Part shown: positions 8,988 through 17,693 of the stretch, piece by piece
Position numbering within the stretch: the stretch's first letter is position 1
How the letters are laid out: each line of letters starts with the position of its first letter
NCBI RefSeq assembly: GCF_002155265.1
Contig: NZ_CP021251.1
Span: forward strand, 1,798,001 to 1,862,000
Origin: Corynebacterium pseudotuberculosis
Lineage (GTDB): Bacteria; Actinomycetota; Actinomycetes; Mycobacteriales; Mycobacteriaceae
Direction: 5' to 3'
DNA length: 64,000 bases
Position numbers and translations under genes: made by a program
The notes under the pieces: model-generated
Told to the model about the DNA's origin: nothing
The model's input: only the letters and a program-made list of their open reading frames with translations
Databases searched by the model: none

Positions 8988-9920
8988 TTAAGCCCGCGGA
9001 TGAGACTGTGACCATACAATTCGCAGATTATCTGCCGTAATATGCGTATAAATCTGTGTGGTAGTAACGGATGAATGTCCCAAAAGTTCTTGTACAACGC
9101 GAACATCGGCTCCACCTTCAAGTAGGTGCGATGCATAACTATGGCGCAAAGTGTGCGGCGAAATATCTTTTTGCACGCCTGCTCTACGCGCAGAACTTTT
9201 AAGAATTTGCCATGCACTTTGCCGTGATAGCGCTCCACCGCGTTTATTTAAAAAAAGCGCATGACTTTTCCCCTTTGTTAGCTGTGGCCGCGCCCGTACA
9301 AGGTAGCGTCGTAACGCTTTCTGCGCCATCGAGCCGACAGGAACAATGCGATGTTTATCTCCTTTTCCCACAATCCGCAACATGCCTTCTGTTTCTTCCA
9401 GCACTGTCACCTCATCCACTGTGAGATTCATAATTTCTGATATCCGAGCACCCGTGCCGTAGAGGAGTTCAATCAAAGCTGCATCGCGTAAGTCCTCGGG
9501 AGTGGCTATATTGTCCGTAGGAATCGCACTGATAAGTTCCTCTACCTCTGTAACCGACAGAGTGTCTGGTAGATGTCGCCCCGTGGATGGCGGAGAGACT
9601 TCCCCAGCTACGTCAACAGATATCAGACCCTCCATCATTGCAAATTTATGGAGTCCCCGCGCAACCACAAGTGCACGGCCTGCCGAGGAGGCCGCCAAAG
9701 GCTGCTTGCCTGTGTCGGGATCCCCGCGCCGTAGATCAAGAACATAGGATTCAACATCACGAGAGGTCAAGATGCCTAAATCATCAATGCCGCGGCTCTC
9801 AATCCAATCAAGATACCTTTGCACATCGCGTCGATAGTTACTAAGGGTATTAGCGCTGACGCCGCGCTCTATGGCTAAATGCGTTAACCAACGATCGGCG
9901 GCTATTTTCGGGGATGTCAT
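8988..9920 (-). CDS. xerD: Site-specific tyrosine recombinase XerD
   Basis: Resolves chromosome dimers at dif together with XerC and FtsK during division. The 310 residues comprise an N-terminal SAM-like core-binding domain (about 1-95) and a catalytic domain with all expected residues: Arg159 in GTGARISE, Lys in GKGDKH, His256 and Arg259 in [12 protein letters not shown], His282 in [10 protein letters not shown] and nucleophile Tyr291 in QIYTH. It overlaps the Nudix gene by 4 bases (ATGA type), so translation is coupled. Location next to ParA, ScpA and SteAB matches core actinobacterial synteny, which argues against a phage or integron integrase. XerD is preferred over XerC because of this context. 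Confidence 0.93.
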   Translation of the reverse strand: MTSPKIAADRWLTHLAIERGVSANTLSNYRRDVQRYLDWIESRGIDDLGILTSRDVESYVLDLRRGDPDTGKQPLAASSAGRALVVARGLHKFAMMEGLISVDVAGEVSPPSTGRHLPDTLSVTEVEELISAIPTDNIATPEDLRDAALIELLYGTGARISEIMNLTVDEVTVLEETEGMLRIVGKGDKHRIVPVGSMAQKALRRYLVRARPQLTKGKSHALFLNKRGGALSRQSAWQILKSSARRAGVQKDISPHTLRHSYASHLLEGGADVRVVQELLGHSSVTTTQIYTHITADNLRIVWSQSHPRA

Positions 9921-10564
9921 AAAGAAGTTTTCAGGTCACGATTTTTCCCAGCGTTTTTCCTCCGGTTAGCTAACCGGACAGGCCGAAGCACGAATGGCTG
10001 GTCTGCTTCTCGGAGAGTCCGAGGACGCATACGATGCGCCTGCAACCCTAAAATCCCAGATATTGCAATGGAATTAACAATTTCTCCAGAAAAAATCATA
10101 TCCACTGCCTCTGTAAGTGGTATCCACTCCAGGGTCATATCAGCTTCTTCATCTTGAGCTTCAGGTTGCTCCACGTGAGATAAACCGTGAGCAAGATACA
10201 CACGAACTGCCTCATCACAAAACCCAGGGCTTGTAACTAGATCAACTAATATTTCCCAGTTAGCCGCAGCAAGACCGGCTTCTTCCTCCAGCTCACGCTG
10301 CGCTGCTCTTAGAGGTGACTCATCTGCAATATCGAGCAAGCCGGCAGGAAGCTCCCACAGATGTTGCCCAACGCTATGACGATATTGTTTTATCATCGCG
10401 ATTTTTTCATCTTGAACGGCAGCAACTGCGACTGCTCCAAAATGCTCAACAATTTCACGATATGCGTTGGAGTTATTCGGCATAGTGACAGAATCGCGAC
10501 GAACCGCCAAAATCGGAGCATCTATAAGCAACTCAGAGCTTGTAACAGTAAAATGATGAGCCAT
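9917..10564 (-). CDS. Nudix hydrolase, ADP-ribose pyrophosphatase type
   Basis: Hydrolyses nucleoside diphosphate sugars such as ADP-ribose in the cytosol. The Nudix box is intact: a Gly, five residues, Glu (GLLDIADE), seven residues, then RELEEEAGL. Downstream [15 protein letters not shown] is typical of the ADP-ribose pyrophosphatase group. I choose ATG 10564 ([10 protein letters not shown], 215 residues); the frame continues to 10585. The gene ends within the xerD start (4-base overlap) and follows steB. The basic C-terminal tail ([13 protein letters not shown]) is an addition beyond the Nudix fold. The exact substrate cannot be told from sequence. Confidence 0.88.
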   Translation of the reverse strand: MAHHFTVTSSELLIDAPILAVRRDSVTMPNNSNAYREIVEHFGAVAVAAVQDEKIAMIKQYRHSVGQHLWELPAGLLDIADESPLRAAQRELEEEAGLAAANWEILVDLVTSPGFCDEAVRVYLAHGLSHVEQPEAQDEEADMTLEWIPLTEAVDMIFSGEIVNSIAISGILGLQAHRMRPRTLREADQPFVLRPVRLANRRKNAGKNRDLKTSL

Positions 10565-10627
10565 AGTACTCAACTTTAATAGCATTCGCGCATATCAATA
10601 AGCTTACTAATACGCGCGACACAATAC

Positions 10628-11581
10628 TTATTGTTTATCCTCACTCGGAGCCGGCGCCGTAGCATCGGCGTTTCCTGCAGCGCCATAGGCCCCAGCGCCA
10701 CCTGAAAGCTGTTCTTTAAGAGCTAAGATGGTGGCAATTCTTCCCCAGGAACGGTCAATAGAGTCCACTGAAGAAACTTGAGAAGCCGCCTTCTTATTAG
10801 CGCGTAATTTCCCTATTGCTCCACTATCGGCCGCCATATGAATCCGGCCGGCAAGTACAACACCAGAACCACGCGCATCAAGAGCTTCCACAAAAGATAC
10901 TTGGTTTTTTACCACAAAATCTGCTCCGGCACCGTCGCTATCTCCGCCCAGAACCACAACAGCTTGAGCTGGCAAAATCGTTCCTTCTTCATAAGAAAGA
11001 TATCCGCCCTCCCGCAGAGCGTTAAGGACTAGATTTCGCTCATCACGAGTCGCCTGTTCTTTGGCATCTTGCGGATTAAGCGTTAAGGCGCTCCCCAACA
11101 CCTCACCGGCATGCGTCCCCGGATCAAGTTTATCTGTGGATAATTGGGCACCAGCTGGCAAAACCGTAGAAACGATGTTTTTTAACCCGTCTGCTCCATC
11201 CTGAGTAAAAAATTTTTCACTCAACGAGATCGTTCCTGAGTTAATCGCTCCAGCTCTCTTAAGATCCTCTCCCAGGGCTTTTGCGTCCTCATCTGAGGAA
11301 CCAGCCATCCTAATCAGGAGAATAGGTCGTTCCTTAAGAGAACCAGGTAAGACCGACGCAGCGAGTGTGTCCACAAAGTGGTCTGCGCTGCTTGCTTGTG
11401 CTGCCTGGATATCTGCACGTTCGCGAGCCTCGTTGCGCTCTTTTTCCAGAGTAAATCTTTGTTGGCCGCTCCCGCCAGACAGGTTCGGAGATAAAACATA
11501 GGTGCCCAAGCCGAGTCCTATGGCCAAGCCGAAGGCAAGACCTGCGGTAACTGCCGCCGAATGACCAGATTTCCGTGCCAT
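10628..11581 (-). CDS. steB: SteB / MctB-family membrane-anchored envelope protein
   Basis: Homologue of C. glutamicum SteB and of the mycobacterial copper-related channel protein MctB (Rv1698 family). The 317 residues contain one N-terminal hydrophobic helix at about 10-30 (AAVTAGLAFGLAIGLGLGTYVL) written in parts, then a coiled region rich in Glu, Arg and Ala, and a large extracytoplasmic domain with an SxSEKF segment and a VVVLGGDSDGAG segment. It starts 21 bases after steA and is cotranscribed with it. In C. glutamicum the SteA-SteB pair is linked to the septum and to the peptidoglycan hydrolase RipA; in M. tuberculosis the relative limits copper in the cell. Which role applies here is not visible. 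Confidence 0.82.
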   Translation of the reverse strand: MARKSGHSAAVTAGLAFGLAIGLGLGTYVLSPNLSGGSGQQRFTLEKERNEARERADIQAAQASSADHFVDTLAASVLPGSLKERPILLIRMAGSSDEDAKALGEDLKRAGAINSGTISLSEKFFTQDGADGLKNIVSTVLPAGAQLSTDKLDPGTHAGEVLGSALTLNPQDAKEQATRDERNLVLNALREGGYLSYEEGTILPAQAVVVLGGDSDGAGADFVVKNQVSFVEALDARGSGVVLAGRIHMAADSGAIGKLRANKKAASQVSSVDSIDRSWGRIATILALKEQLSGGAGAYGAAGNADATAPAPSEDKQ

Positions 11582-11602
11582 ATTCCGCTTTCCTCCTAGG
11601 AG

Positions 11603-12796
11603 CTATTTGAACAACCCTTGGAAGGCCAAGGCAATGTTATTCCACGTATCAATGAGGTTTTGCGTAAAACTTCCATCGCCGGCTGTGCCTGCGATTACAA
11701 CAACTGCCGCAATAGCCACTAAAACCCCGAGTATCGCCCACAGCCAAGCAATGCTTCCGCCAGAGCGGACCGTGTAAAGCTTCTCAATGGCCTCAGAGTC
11801 TACGAGCCTCGCACCAATTTTTACTCTTGTAAGGAGTGCAGCTGGCGTAGCATAGGTCCGCTCAGAGAAGATCGATTCCAAATCAAAGTGAGCCCCACAG
11901 CTAACAATCAAGTCTGCACCGTGGAAATCAGCAAGCAAAAGCGCCAGGTCGGTAGCAGTATCTACCGACGTTGGGAAAGTCATCGCACCGATGCCTAAAT
12001 CTTGGATGCGCTCCAGCCCTAAGGCATGTCCGTCCGGCTCCGCAGGCAATATGACGCGCGCGCCACTTCTTAGCGCTTCCGCTCCCACGCCCGAAGGGTC
12101 ACCAACTATATAATCAGGCTTATATCCAAGTTCCACGAGTGTATCTGCGGCAGAATCCACGCCAATCAATACTGGCTCATACTCACGGATAAAATTACGT
12201 AGATTTTTGACCTGCCCACGGTGCTGCGGACCAGGACTTACCACAAGGACTTTCTTTCCCCTCAGATTCGCCCCAGTGTCTGGTACACCTAGGCCATCAA
12301 TAAGGAGTGGAGCCTCAGCATGAATAAATTGGATGGTGTTGCCAAAATATGCTTCCATCCGTTCTACAAGTGACTGCTGCGCGTCAACAAACTGTGCTTC
12401 TGCACGCACTGTATCAAGAACAGAACCTGAGGCAATAAGCTTCTCGCCATAAAAAAGTTGGCCATCTTGCGTTAGTCGAGCTTTCTTGCCGTCTTTAAGA
12501 GTCGTCCAAATGTCCACACCGACGCCTTCAACAAGAAGGATCCCCGCATCAAGCAGCATCTGCGGACCAAAGTTCGGAATAACGCCGGTGGAAAACTGCC
12601 CAGTGTTCACAACAGCTGCAGGTTTCGCTTCTATCAGTTCTTGGGCCAGAGGCCGAGAAATATCGGGGGCATCAATAACTGCGATATCCCCTTTGCTCAG
12701 ACGTCTAAAGCCTTTTCCTCGCGACGAGCAGTCGCGTGTCACTGCATGAAGGCCTGGAAGGTCAGCGGATCGAGAGAACAGACTCATGGGTTGCAT
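11603..12796 (-). CDS. steA: SteA, thiamin-pyrophosphokinase-fold septal protein
   Basis: 397 residues. The bulk is a cytoplasmic domain resembling the catalytic fold of thiamin pyrophosphokinase: YIVGDPSGVGAEAL, DGHALGLERI and TATDLALLLADFHGADLIVSCG. One C-terminal transmembrane helix lies near residues 350-375 (WLWAILGVLVAIAAVVVIAG). This layout matches SteA of C. glutamicum, which acts with SteB at the division septum. It stands between recN and steB, the conserved order in corynebacteria and mycobacteria. No ligand or reaction is certain for the family. An 82-base gap to recN leaves room for a promoter, but none is obvious. Confidence 0.83.
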   Translation of the reverse strand: MQPMSLFSRSADLPGLHAVTRDCSSRGKGFRRLSKGDIAVIDAPDISRPLAQELIEAKPAAVVNTGQFSTGVIPNFGPQMLLDAGILLVEGVGVDIWTTLKDGKKARLTQDGQLFYGEKLIASGSVLDTVRAEAQFVDAQQSLVERMEAYFGNTIQFIHAEAPLLIDGLGVPDTGANLRGKKVLVVSPGPQHRGQVKNLRNFIREYEPVLIGVDSAADTLVELGYKPDYIVGDPSGVGAEALRSGARVILPAEPDGHALGLERIQDLGIGAMTFPTSVDTATDLALLLADFHGADLIVSCGAHFDLESIFSERTYATPAALLTRVKIGARLVDSEAIEKLYTVRSGGSIAWLWAILGVLVAIAAVVVIAGTAGDGSFTQNLIDTWNNIALAFQGLFK

Positions 12797-12878
12797 TGTC
12801 CAATGAAAACTTCTTAACCCGGTGAGGCGCGCGGAAGATTATCAAAGAATAAAGGAAGAAATATGACTTTTCTTCAAT

Positions 12879-14633
12879 TTATCCCTTTTCAGCTCTCCAC
12901 TCCAGGATCTCTGACCTAGCTTTATTTAATAATTCCGCCGCATGAGCCCGGCCGCTTTCTGTGTTTTCAAGGCCGGCGAGCATACGGGAAAGTTCTTCAA
13001 CACGCCGATCATCGCTAAGATTTTCAACTCCCGAAGCAACAGAAACATCACCTACATTTTTAGCTACATGCAGGTGCGTATCAGCGTATGCAGCTACTTG
13101 AGCCAGATGCGTTACAACAATAACCTGGTTCCATTGAGCAAGCTTTGCTAACCTACGGCCAATCTCTACTGCGGCACGGCCCCCCACTCCCGCATCAACC
13201 TCATCAAAAACAAGCGTTGTTCCTCGAGCACCCGCAGAAAGAATCACCTCCAGCGCCAACATCACGCGGGACAATTCTCCGCCAGATGCAGAAGACGCAA
13301 GTGGTCGTGGATCCGTTTGAGAATTCGGAGCTAGCCGAAATTCAATCGAGTCGGTACCGTACATACTAAGGCCAGTATGTTGAATATCAACCGAGAAAAT
13401 AGCCTTAGGCATGGATAGCCCTTGTATTTCTTCTGTGACTTTAAGACTCAGTTTTTTAGCTGCTTTAGATCTAGCTTGAGATAACTTTTTATTAGCAGCA
13501 TCTAGCTTCTTAGCAGCGCGAGAAACTGAACGTTTAAGTTCTTCCAGCGCTTCCGGAGATACATCAATAGACTCCAGTTTTTCTTCAGCTTTCATGCGCC
13601 ACCGCAGCACGCCTTCAATGTCCGGAGCATATTTACGGGTCAAGGCCTTCAATGCTTGTTGACGCTGAAGAGATTGCTCTAATTGGTCTGCATCCATAGG
13701 CAGCTCGCTCAAGTATTTTCCCAATTCTCCCGACAGCTCCGCAAGGATTGTAGTGACTTGGTCTAGTTGCTCAGCGATCCCTCTTAATACTGGATCTGAG
13801 CTATTTTGCACTGCAGAAAAAGCTTGTCCCACTAAATCAGAGGCGGCAACGGCGTCACTGCCCTCATACCCACCGAACTCGCTGAGAGCCTCCGCTCCGT
13901 CGATAGCCCCCAATGCCGTAGCGGCTTGTTCTCTAAGCTCATCTACGTCTTGCAATCTACGAATGAGGGATTGGATCGCAGCGTCTTCCCCAGGCTGCGG
14001 ATCAATATCAGAAATCTCCTTGATGGCAAACTCTAGTCGATCTACCTCTTGAGCGAGTTCCATTCTTGATTTAAGACGGCCTTGATAGTCCCTATCAAGC
14101 TTCCTCCAGTTTTTAAAAGCATGGGCACATTCTTCCGCCAAAGGAGCTATAGCTGGATCAAACCGATCTAAAGCGTCCCGTTGCCGATCCGAGTTTAAAA
14201 GTCTTAATTGATCGTTTTGTCCATGAATCGTAAGTAGTTCGGCAGAAAAATCCGAAAGACTAGCAGCGGGGACAGCTCGTCCGCCTAAATACGCTTTAGA
14301 GCGCCCTTGAGCGCTCACGGTACGCGACGCAATAACCTCCCCATTTTCATCTAGAATCCCTCCTACTGAATCGACAATCTCACGTCCATGCTCCGCGATA
14401 GTTCCGCTGACGCCATCCAGGACAAAACGTCCCTCCACTGCGGCACGATCCGCCCCCGAACGTACACGTTGCGCATCAGCCCGACCGCCCGTGAGCAACC
14501 TTAAACCGGTTACAACCATTGTTTTACCCGCACCGGTCTCGCCTGTAAGGACAGTCAGTCCACCGCTCAGCTCAAGTGAAGCGTGAGGTATCGCACCGAG
14601 GTTTTCAATGGCAATGTCTGCAAGCATGTTCAC
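12879..14633 (-). CDS. recN: DNA repair protein RecN
   Basis: SMC-like ATPase acting early in repair of double-strand breaks. 584 residues (family about 550-590). Walker A GETGAGKT is at 31-38. A long central coiled-coil region spans about 150-400. The signature ASGGELSRVMLAL and Walker B LVFDEVDAGVGG follow near 450-490. The start is GTG 14633 or ATG 14627; neither has a strong ribosome site. A LexA-like box stands 27-42 bases upstream, in line with the SOS control of recN known in many bacteria. It follows nadK by 58 bases and precedes steA. Confidence 0.94.
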   Translation of the reverse strand: MNMLADIAIENLGAIPHASLELSGGLTVLTGETGAGKTMVVTGLRLLTGGRADAQRVRSGADRAAVEGRFVLDGVSGTIAEHGREIVDSVGGILDENGEVIASRTVSAQGRSKAYLGGRAVPAASLSDFSAELLTIHGQNDQLRLLNSDRQRDALDRFDPAIAPLAEECAHAFKNWRKLDRDYQGRLKSRMELAQEVDRLEFAIKEISDIDPQPGEDAAIQSLIRRLQDVDELREQAATALGAIDGAEALSEFGGYEGSDAVAASDLVGQAFSAVQNSSDPVLRGIAEQLDQVTTILAELSGELGKYLSELPMDADQLEQSLQRQQALKALTRKYAPDIEGVLRWRMKAEEKLESIDVSPEALEELKRSVSRAAKKLDAANKKLSQARSKAAKKLSLKVTEEIQGLSMPKAIFSVDIQHTGLSMYGTDSIEFRLAPNSQTDPRPLASSASGGELSRVMLALEVILSAGARGTTLVFDEVDAGVGGRAAVEIGRRLAKLAQWNQVIVVTHLAQVAAYADTHLHVAKNVGDVSVASGVENLSDDRRVEELSRMLAGLENTESGRAHAAELLNKARSEILEWRAEKG

Positions 14634-14659
14634 ATACTACATCAAACACCCCAGTCTGT

Positions 14660-14675
14660 GCGAACACTCGTTCTA
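14660..14675 (-). promoter_or_regulatory. LexA (SOS) box candidate before recN
   Basis: GCGAAC-ACTC-GTTCTA on the plus strand agrees with the actinobacterial SOS consensus TCGAAC-N4-GTTCGA at 10 of 12 defined positions. It lies in the only gap between nadK and recN, 27-42 bases before the recN start, a sensible site for repression. No -10 was firmly assigned. Function is inferred from the match and from the neighbouring gene. Confidence 0.5.
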
Positions 14676-14691
14676 TTAAAGGAGGTTATTT

Positions 14692-15651
14692 TTAGGAATC
14701 AGGGCAATTTTTTTCCAGTAATCGAACATTTGATGGACCGCGCCACCCCTCAACAGGAAGTCGAAGCTTAGACACCAACCGGTCTGCGAAAGGCAGGTTA
14801 TCTAGTCTCACCCATTTAACAGAGCGCTGCCCTTTGCGGGCCTCAGTTCGTGCGCCCGGTGGTACTGCGATTGAACGAAATCCGTCCATTACTGCCATCG
14901 CGGGGAAAGAATGGGGCTTAGATTCCACGGCAACCAAAGAGTGTGGGCTAACAACCAAGGGCTTAGTAAAGAGCGCATGCGCATTATTGGGTACCACTAC
15001 GATTGCATCAAGTTCAGGCCATAAAACAGGACCACCAGCAGAAAAAGCATAAGCAGTAGAACCTGTTGGAGTGGATATGATCACACCGTCGCAGCCAAAA
15101 GAGCTTACGGGACGCTCATCCACTTCTAGCGTTGCATCGAGCACGCCGCGCCTGTTGGTGTTCTCAATGCTTACCTCATTCAGTGCCCATCCTCTCTCTA
15201 AAAGTTTTCCTTCTTGATCGCGTACTTCAATATCCAATGTCATTCGTTCTTCAACGCGGTAGTCTCCTCGCATAACACGATGTACGGCCTCATCAAGAGA
15301 GTCCTTCTCCCATTCAGCCAAAAAACCTACGTGTCCAAGATTGATTCCGAGAACTGGAAGGTCGGCCGCGTGCGCGAGATCGGCCGCCCGTAAGAATGTC
15401 CCATCTCCGCCTAAAACCAAAATAAGTTCTACGCCGCTTGTCGCCTCTAAGGAATGCGTCACCCTTTCGAATTGGCTCAACACTGGATGGCTAGCTACCG
15501 TAGTGTCCGCCTCAGGCACCAAAATACGAACCGCGATCTCAGCATCGTGAAGGAGTTCAGCGGCAAGAGCTGCAGTGGCCACGTTAGAATCGCGGCCGGT
15601 ATGAGGGACGAGCAAAATAAGCCGTTTATCAGAACTATTCAACACGTTCAT
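14692..15651 (-). CDS. nadK: NAD kinase
   Basis: Phosphorylates NAD to NADP using ATP or polyphosphate; the only route to NADP. The 319-residue protein has the GGDGT motif at residues 81-85, followed by the NLGHVGFLAEW segment, and the glycine-rich STPTGSTAYAFSAGGPVL stretch that binds the nucleotide. Its length is normal for actinobacterial NAD kinases. The start overlaps the tlyA stop by 4 bases (translational coupling). The order tlyA-nadK-recN is conserved across actinobacteria. Confidence 0.95.
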   Translation of the reverse strand: MNVLNSSDKRLILLVPHTGRDSNVATAALAAELLHDAEIAVRILVPEADTTVASHPVLSQFERVTHSLEATSGVELILVLGGDGTFLRAADLAHAADLPVLGINLGHVGFLAEWEKDSLDEAVHRVMRGDYRVEERMTLDIEVRDQEGKLLERGWALNEVSIENTNRRGVLDATLEVDERPVSSFGCDGVIISTPTGSTAYAFSAGGPVLWPELDAIVVVPNNAHALFTKPLVVSPHSLVAVESKPHSFPAMAVMDGFRSIAVPPGARTEARKGQRSVKWVRLDNLPFADRLVSKLRLPVEGWRGPSNVRLLEKNCPDS

Positions 15652-16469
15652 TGCGGTCCTTCCATAACAGCCTTATGGATCATTGAACGCAGCGTATCTG
15701 AATCCGCAGCCGTTTTACCGCCGTCTTTTTTTAGCCATAAGAAAAATTCGACGTTCCCGGAAGGACCTGGCAACGGAGATGCCACCGCATCTAACAAGCT
15801 CAGCCCCAGACTTTGTGCAAACTCAGCGACCTCCACCGTTACGTCTTCTCGCAGCTGTGGATCACGCACCACACCACCGCTTCCAAGGCGTTGCTTACCT
15901 ACCTCAAACTGAGGTTTGACCATGGGAAGTAAATCTGCGCCATCGGCAAGACAAGCCACGATAGCCGGCAATGTGAGCTTCAAAGAGATAAAAGAAAGAT
16001 CTCCGACCATCAAATCACATGGGCCTTGGATGGCTTCTATGTCTAAGTTTCGTATATTCGTCCGGTCTAAAACAAGCACTCGATCATCATTTTGCAAACG
16101 CCATATGAGCTGACCGTATCCAACGTCTACGGCTACAACTTGAGAGGCTTTACGACGCAAAAGCACATCGGTGAAACCGCCCGTTGATGCCCCTGCATCC
16201 AAAGCTTTCTTGTTTTCAACAGTCAAGCCTTTGGGTTGAAAAGCATCAAGAGCTCCGAGCAGCTTATGTGCTCCACGGGACGCCCAATCGTCGATAGCTG
16301 ATTGCTCAACCCGTATCGAGACTTCTGGTTCCACTTGCGTCGCTGGCTTAGTGGCCAAGATCCCCTGGACATACACTTGTCCGCTACGGATCATCTCCAC
16401 AGCATGCTCACGCGAACGCGCAATTTTACGATGCACCAGCTCAGCATCAAGGCGTTTTCGAGAAGCCAC
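15648..16469 (-). CDS. tlyA: TlyA-family rRNA 2'-O-methyltransferase
   Basis: S4-domain methyltransferase; mycobacterial TlyA methylates 16S and 23S rRNA and its loss gives capreomycin resistance. The family is also annotated as hemolysin, on weak grounds. 273 residues from a GTG start. The S4 domain covers about residues 3-65 (RKRLDAELVHRKIARSREHA). The SAM-binding motif LDAGASTGGFTDVLL is near 90-104, followed by VVAVDVGYGQLIW and DLMVGDLSFISLKLTLP. It overlaps nadK by 4 bases and follows the 54-residue gene by 28 bases. Confidence 0.92.
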   Translation of the reverse strand: MASRKRLDAELVHRKIARSREHAVEMIRSGQVYVQGILATKPATQVEPEVSIRVEQSAIDDWASRGAHKLLGALDAFQPKGLTVENKKALDAGASTGGFTDVLLRRKASQVVAVDVGYGQLIWRLQNDDRVLVLDRTNIRNLDIEAIQGPCDLMVGDLSFISLKLTLPAIVACLADGADLLPMVKPQFEVGKQRLGSGGVVRDPQLREDVTVEVAEFAQSLGLSLLDAVASPLPGPSGNVEFFLWLKKDGGKTAADSDTLRSMIHKAVMEGPQ

Positions 16470-16497
16470 TTACAGTCAAACCTTCCTACGGTAAAAA

Positions 16498-16662
16498 TTA
16501 CTGAAGCGCACTGTGAAGGACTTCATGCGCACGAGCTAAAAGTTCAGATTCGGTTGCGAGGTCGTTCGGGACCTCCGATAATATTTTCTCTAATTCGCTC
16601 CTGACCTCATCCGGGCTTATCTTTTGAGCACGAGGATCATGAGGTTTCGGTGTTTCTGCCAT
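16498..16662 (-). CDS. Conserved small protein, 54 residues
   Basis: A short frame from ATG 16662 to TAA 16498 encodes 54 residues starting MAETPKPHDPRAQKISPDEV. It sits in an otherwise coding-tight operon, 3 bases after the HAD gene stop and 28 bases before tlyA. The composition is acidic and helical (SELEKILSEVPNDLATESELLARAHEVLHSAL), with no Cys and no membrane segment. The predicted helices and the exact fit between neighbours support a real gene. Many actinobacteria have a comparably small protein at this place between a HAD phosphatase and tlyA. Function is unknown. Confidence 0.78.
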   Translation of the reverse strand: MAETPKPHDPRAQKISPDEVRSELEKILSEVPNDLATESELLARAHEVLHSALQ

Positions 16663-16665
16663 TGA

Positions 16666-17649
16666 TCACTCCCATTCTAAAAGCACACGCCCAGCATGCT
16701 CACCACGGGTAAGTAGCTCTCCATTCCAAGCATCATGTTCCCAAGCTATAGCAGCTACCGTACGTAACGCCTCCATGTGAGTTGAAGTCGATGCCCCACC
16801 GCTTAACTCAATATCGTTACCGCGCCAAACTGCCCGAAAATCTCCTTGTTCCCCAGGTACAAGTTTTTGAGGCTCTTCAAACAGATCAGATAAGTCTAAG
16901 CCTAGGTATGTTGGTCGTTCACTAGCAATGGCACGTAGCAGATCCCAATGCTTAGATACGCCGGTCATTACATGAAGGGTCGCTATATCTGCAGCTACGC
17001 CTCCCGCAATGTCAGTATTTAAACGATCCCCAATAGCTAACGGCTTAGAGACCCCCAAGCGCTGAGCTGCTGTGTTAAACATCGCAGCTTCCGGTTTACC
17101 AGCAGAAACAGGGCGTGCTCCCGTTGCATGAGCAATAGCTGCAACCATTGATCCGTTTCCCACGCACAACCCGCGTTCAGTTGGTAGGGTCGAGTCTAAA
17201 TTCGATACAAAGTAGCGAGCGCCATTCCTGATAGACATGGCGGCTTCAGAAAGTTCTGCCCACCCGGTTTTAGGATTATGGCCATGGAATACAGCACGTG
17301 GTTTTTCTTCAGCAGACAATGCCACTGTATAACCAGCGTTCCGTGCTAGTTCTTTAAAAGAATCGGTTCCAAGCACGTACACGATATCGCCAGGCTGCAG
17401 GTGCTCTGCGGCAAGGTCGATTGCTGCTTGGGCTGAAGTTACCACGTCCTCGGGATCAGCCTCAATACCGATTAGACTAAGCATCTCGGCCACAGCGCTA
17501 GGGCCACGAGACGCGTTGTTGGTGATAAATGCTACAGGCAGCGTATTTTTTTCAAACGCCTCTACCGCCATAGGCAATGCCCTGCCTCCTTCCCAGACGG
17601 TTCCGTCAAGGTCAAAGAACAGAGCATCATGATGCTGGAGTAAAGACAT
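16666..17649 (-). CDS. HAD-superfamily (class IIA, NagD-like) phosphatase
   Basis: Haloacid dehalogenase-type phosphohydrolase of subclass IIA, the group of NagD and 4-nitrophenyl phosphatases. FFDLDGTVWEG near residues 11-21 provides nucleophile Asp13 and acid/base Asp15. AFITNNASRGPSAVAEML is motif II, and KPLAIGDRLNTDIAGG is motif IV. The 327 residues are longer than NagD (about 250); the C-terminal 70 residues (GNDIELSGGASTSTHMEALRTV, shown here in part) form an extra domain seen in actinobacterial members. It heads the run toward tlyA, nadK and recN. Substrate is unknown; a phosphosugar or phosphoglycolate is possible. Confidence 0.87.
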   Translation of the reverse strand: MSLLQHHDALFFDLDGTVWEGGRALPMAVEAFEKNTLPVAFITNNASRGPSAVAEMLSLIGIEADPEDVVTSAQAAIDLAAEHLQPGDIVYVLGTDSFKELARNAGYTVALSAEEKPRAVFHGHNPKTGWAELSEAAMSIRNGARYFVSNLDSTLPTERGLCVGNGSMVAAIAHATGARPVSAGKPEAAMFNTAAQRLGVSKPLAIGDRLNTDIAGGVAADIATLHVMTGVSKHWDLLRAIASERPTYLGLDLSDLFEEPQKLVPGEQGDFRAVWRGNDIELSGGASTSTHMEALRTVAAIAWEHDAWNGELLTRGEHAGRVLLEWE

Positions 17650-17693
17650 GCCCTCCAGCTTAGTTCACATTGATAGAAGCAAATAATTAGGTG

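Noticed and set aside
8988-9920. Phage or integron integrase
   Set aside because: The tyrosine recombinase is in conserved core synteny with a Nudix gene and SteAB, with no att sites or cargo; XerD is the simpler call.
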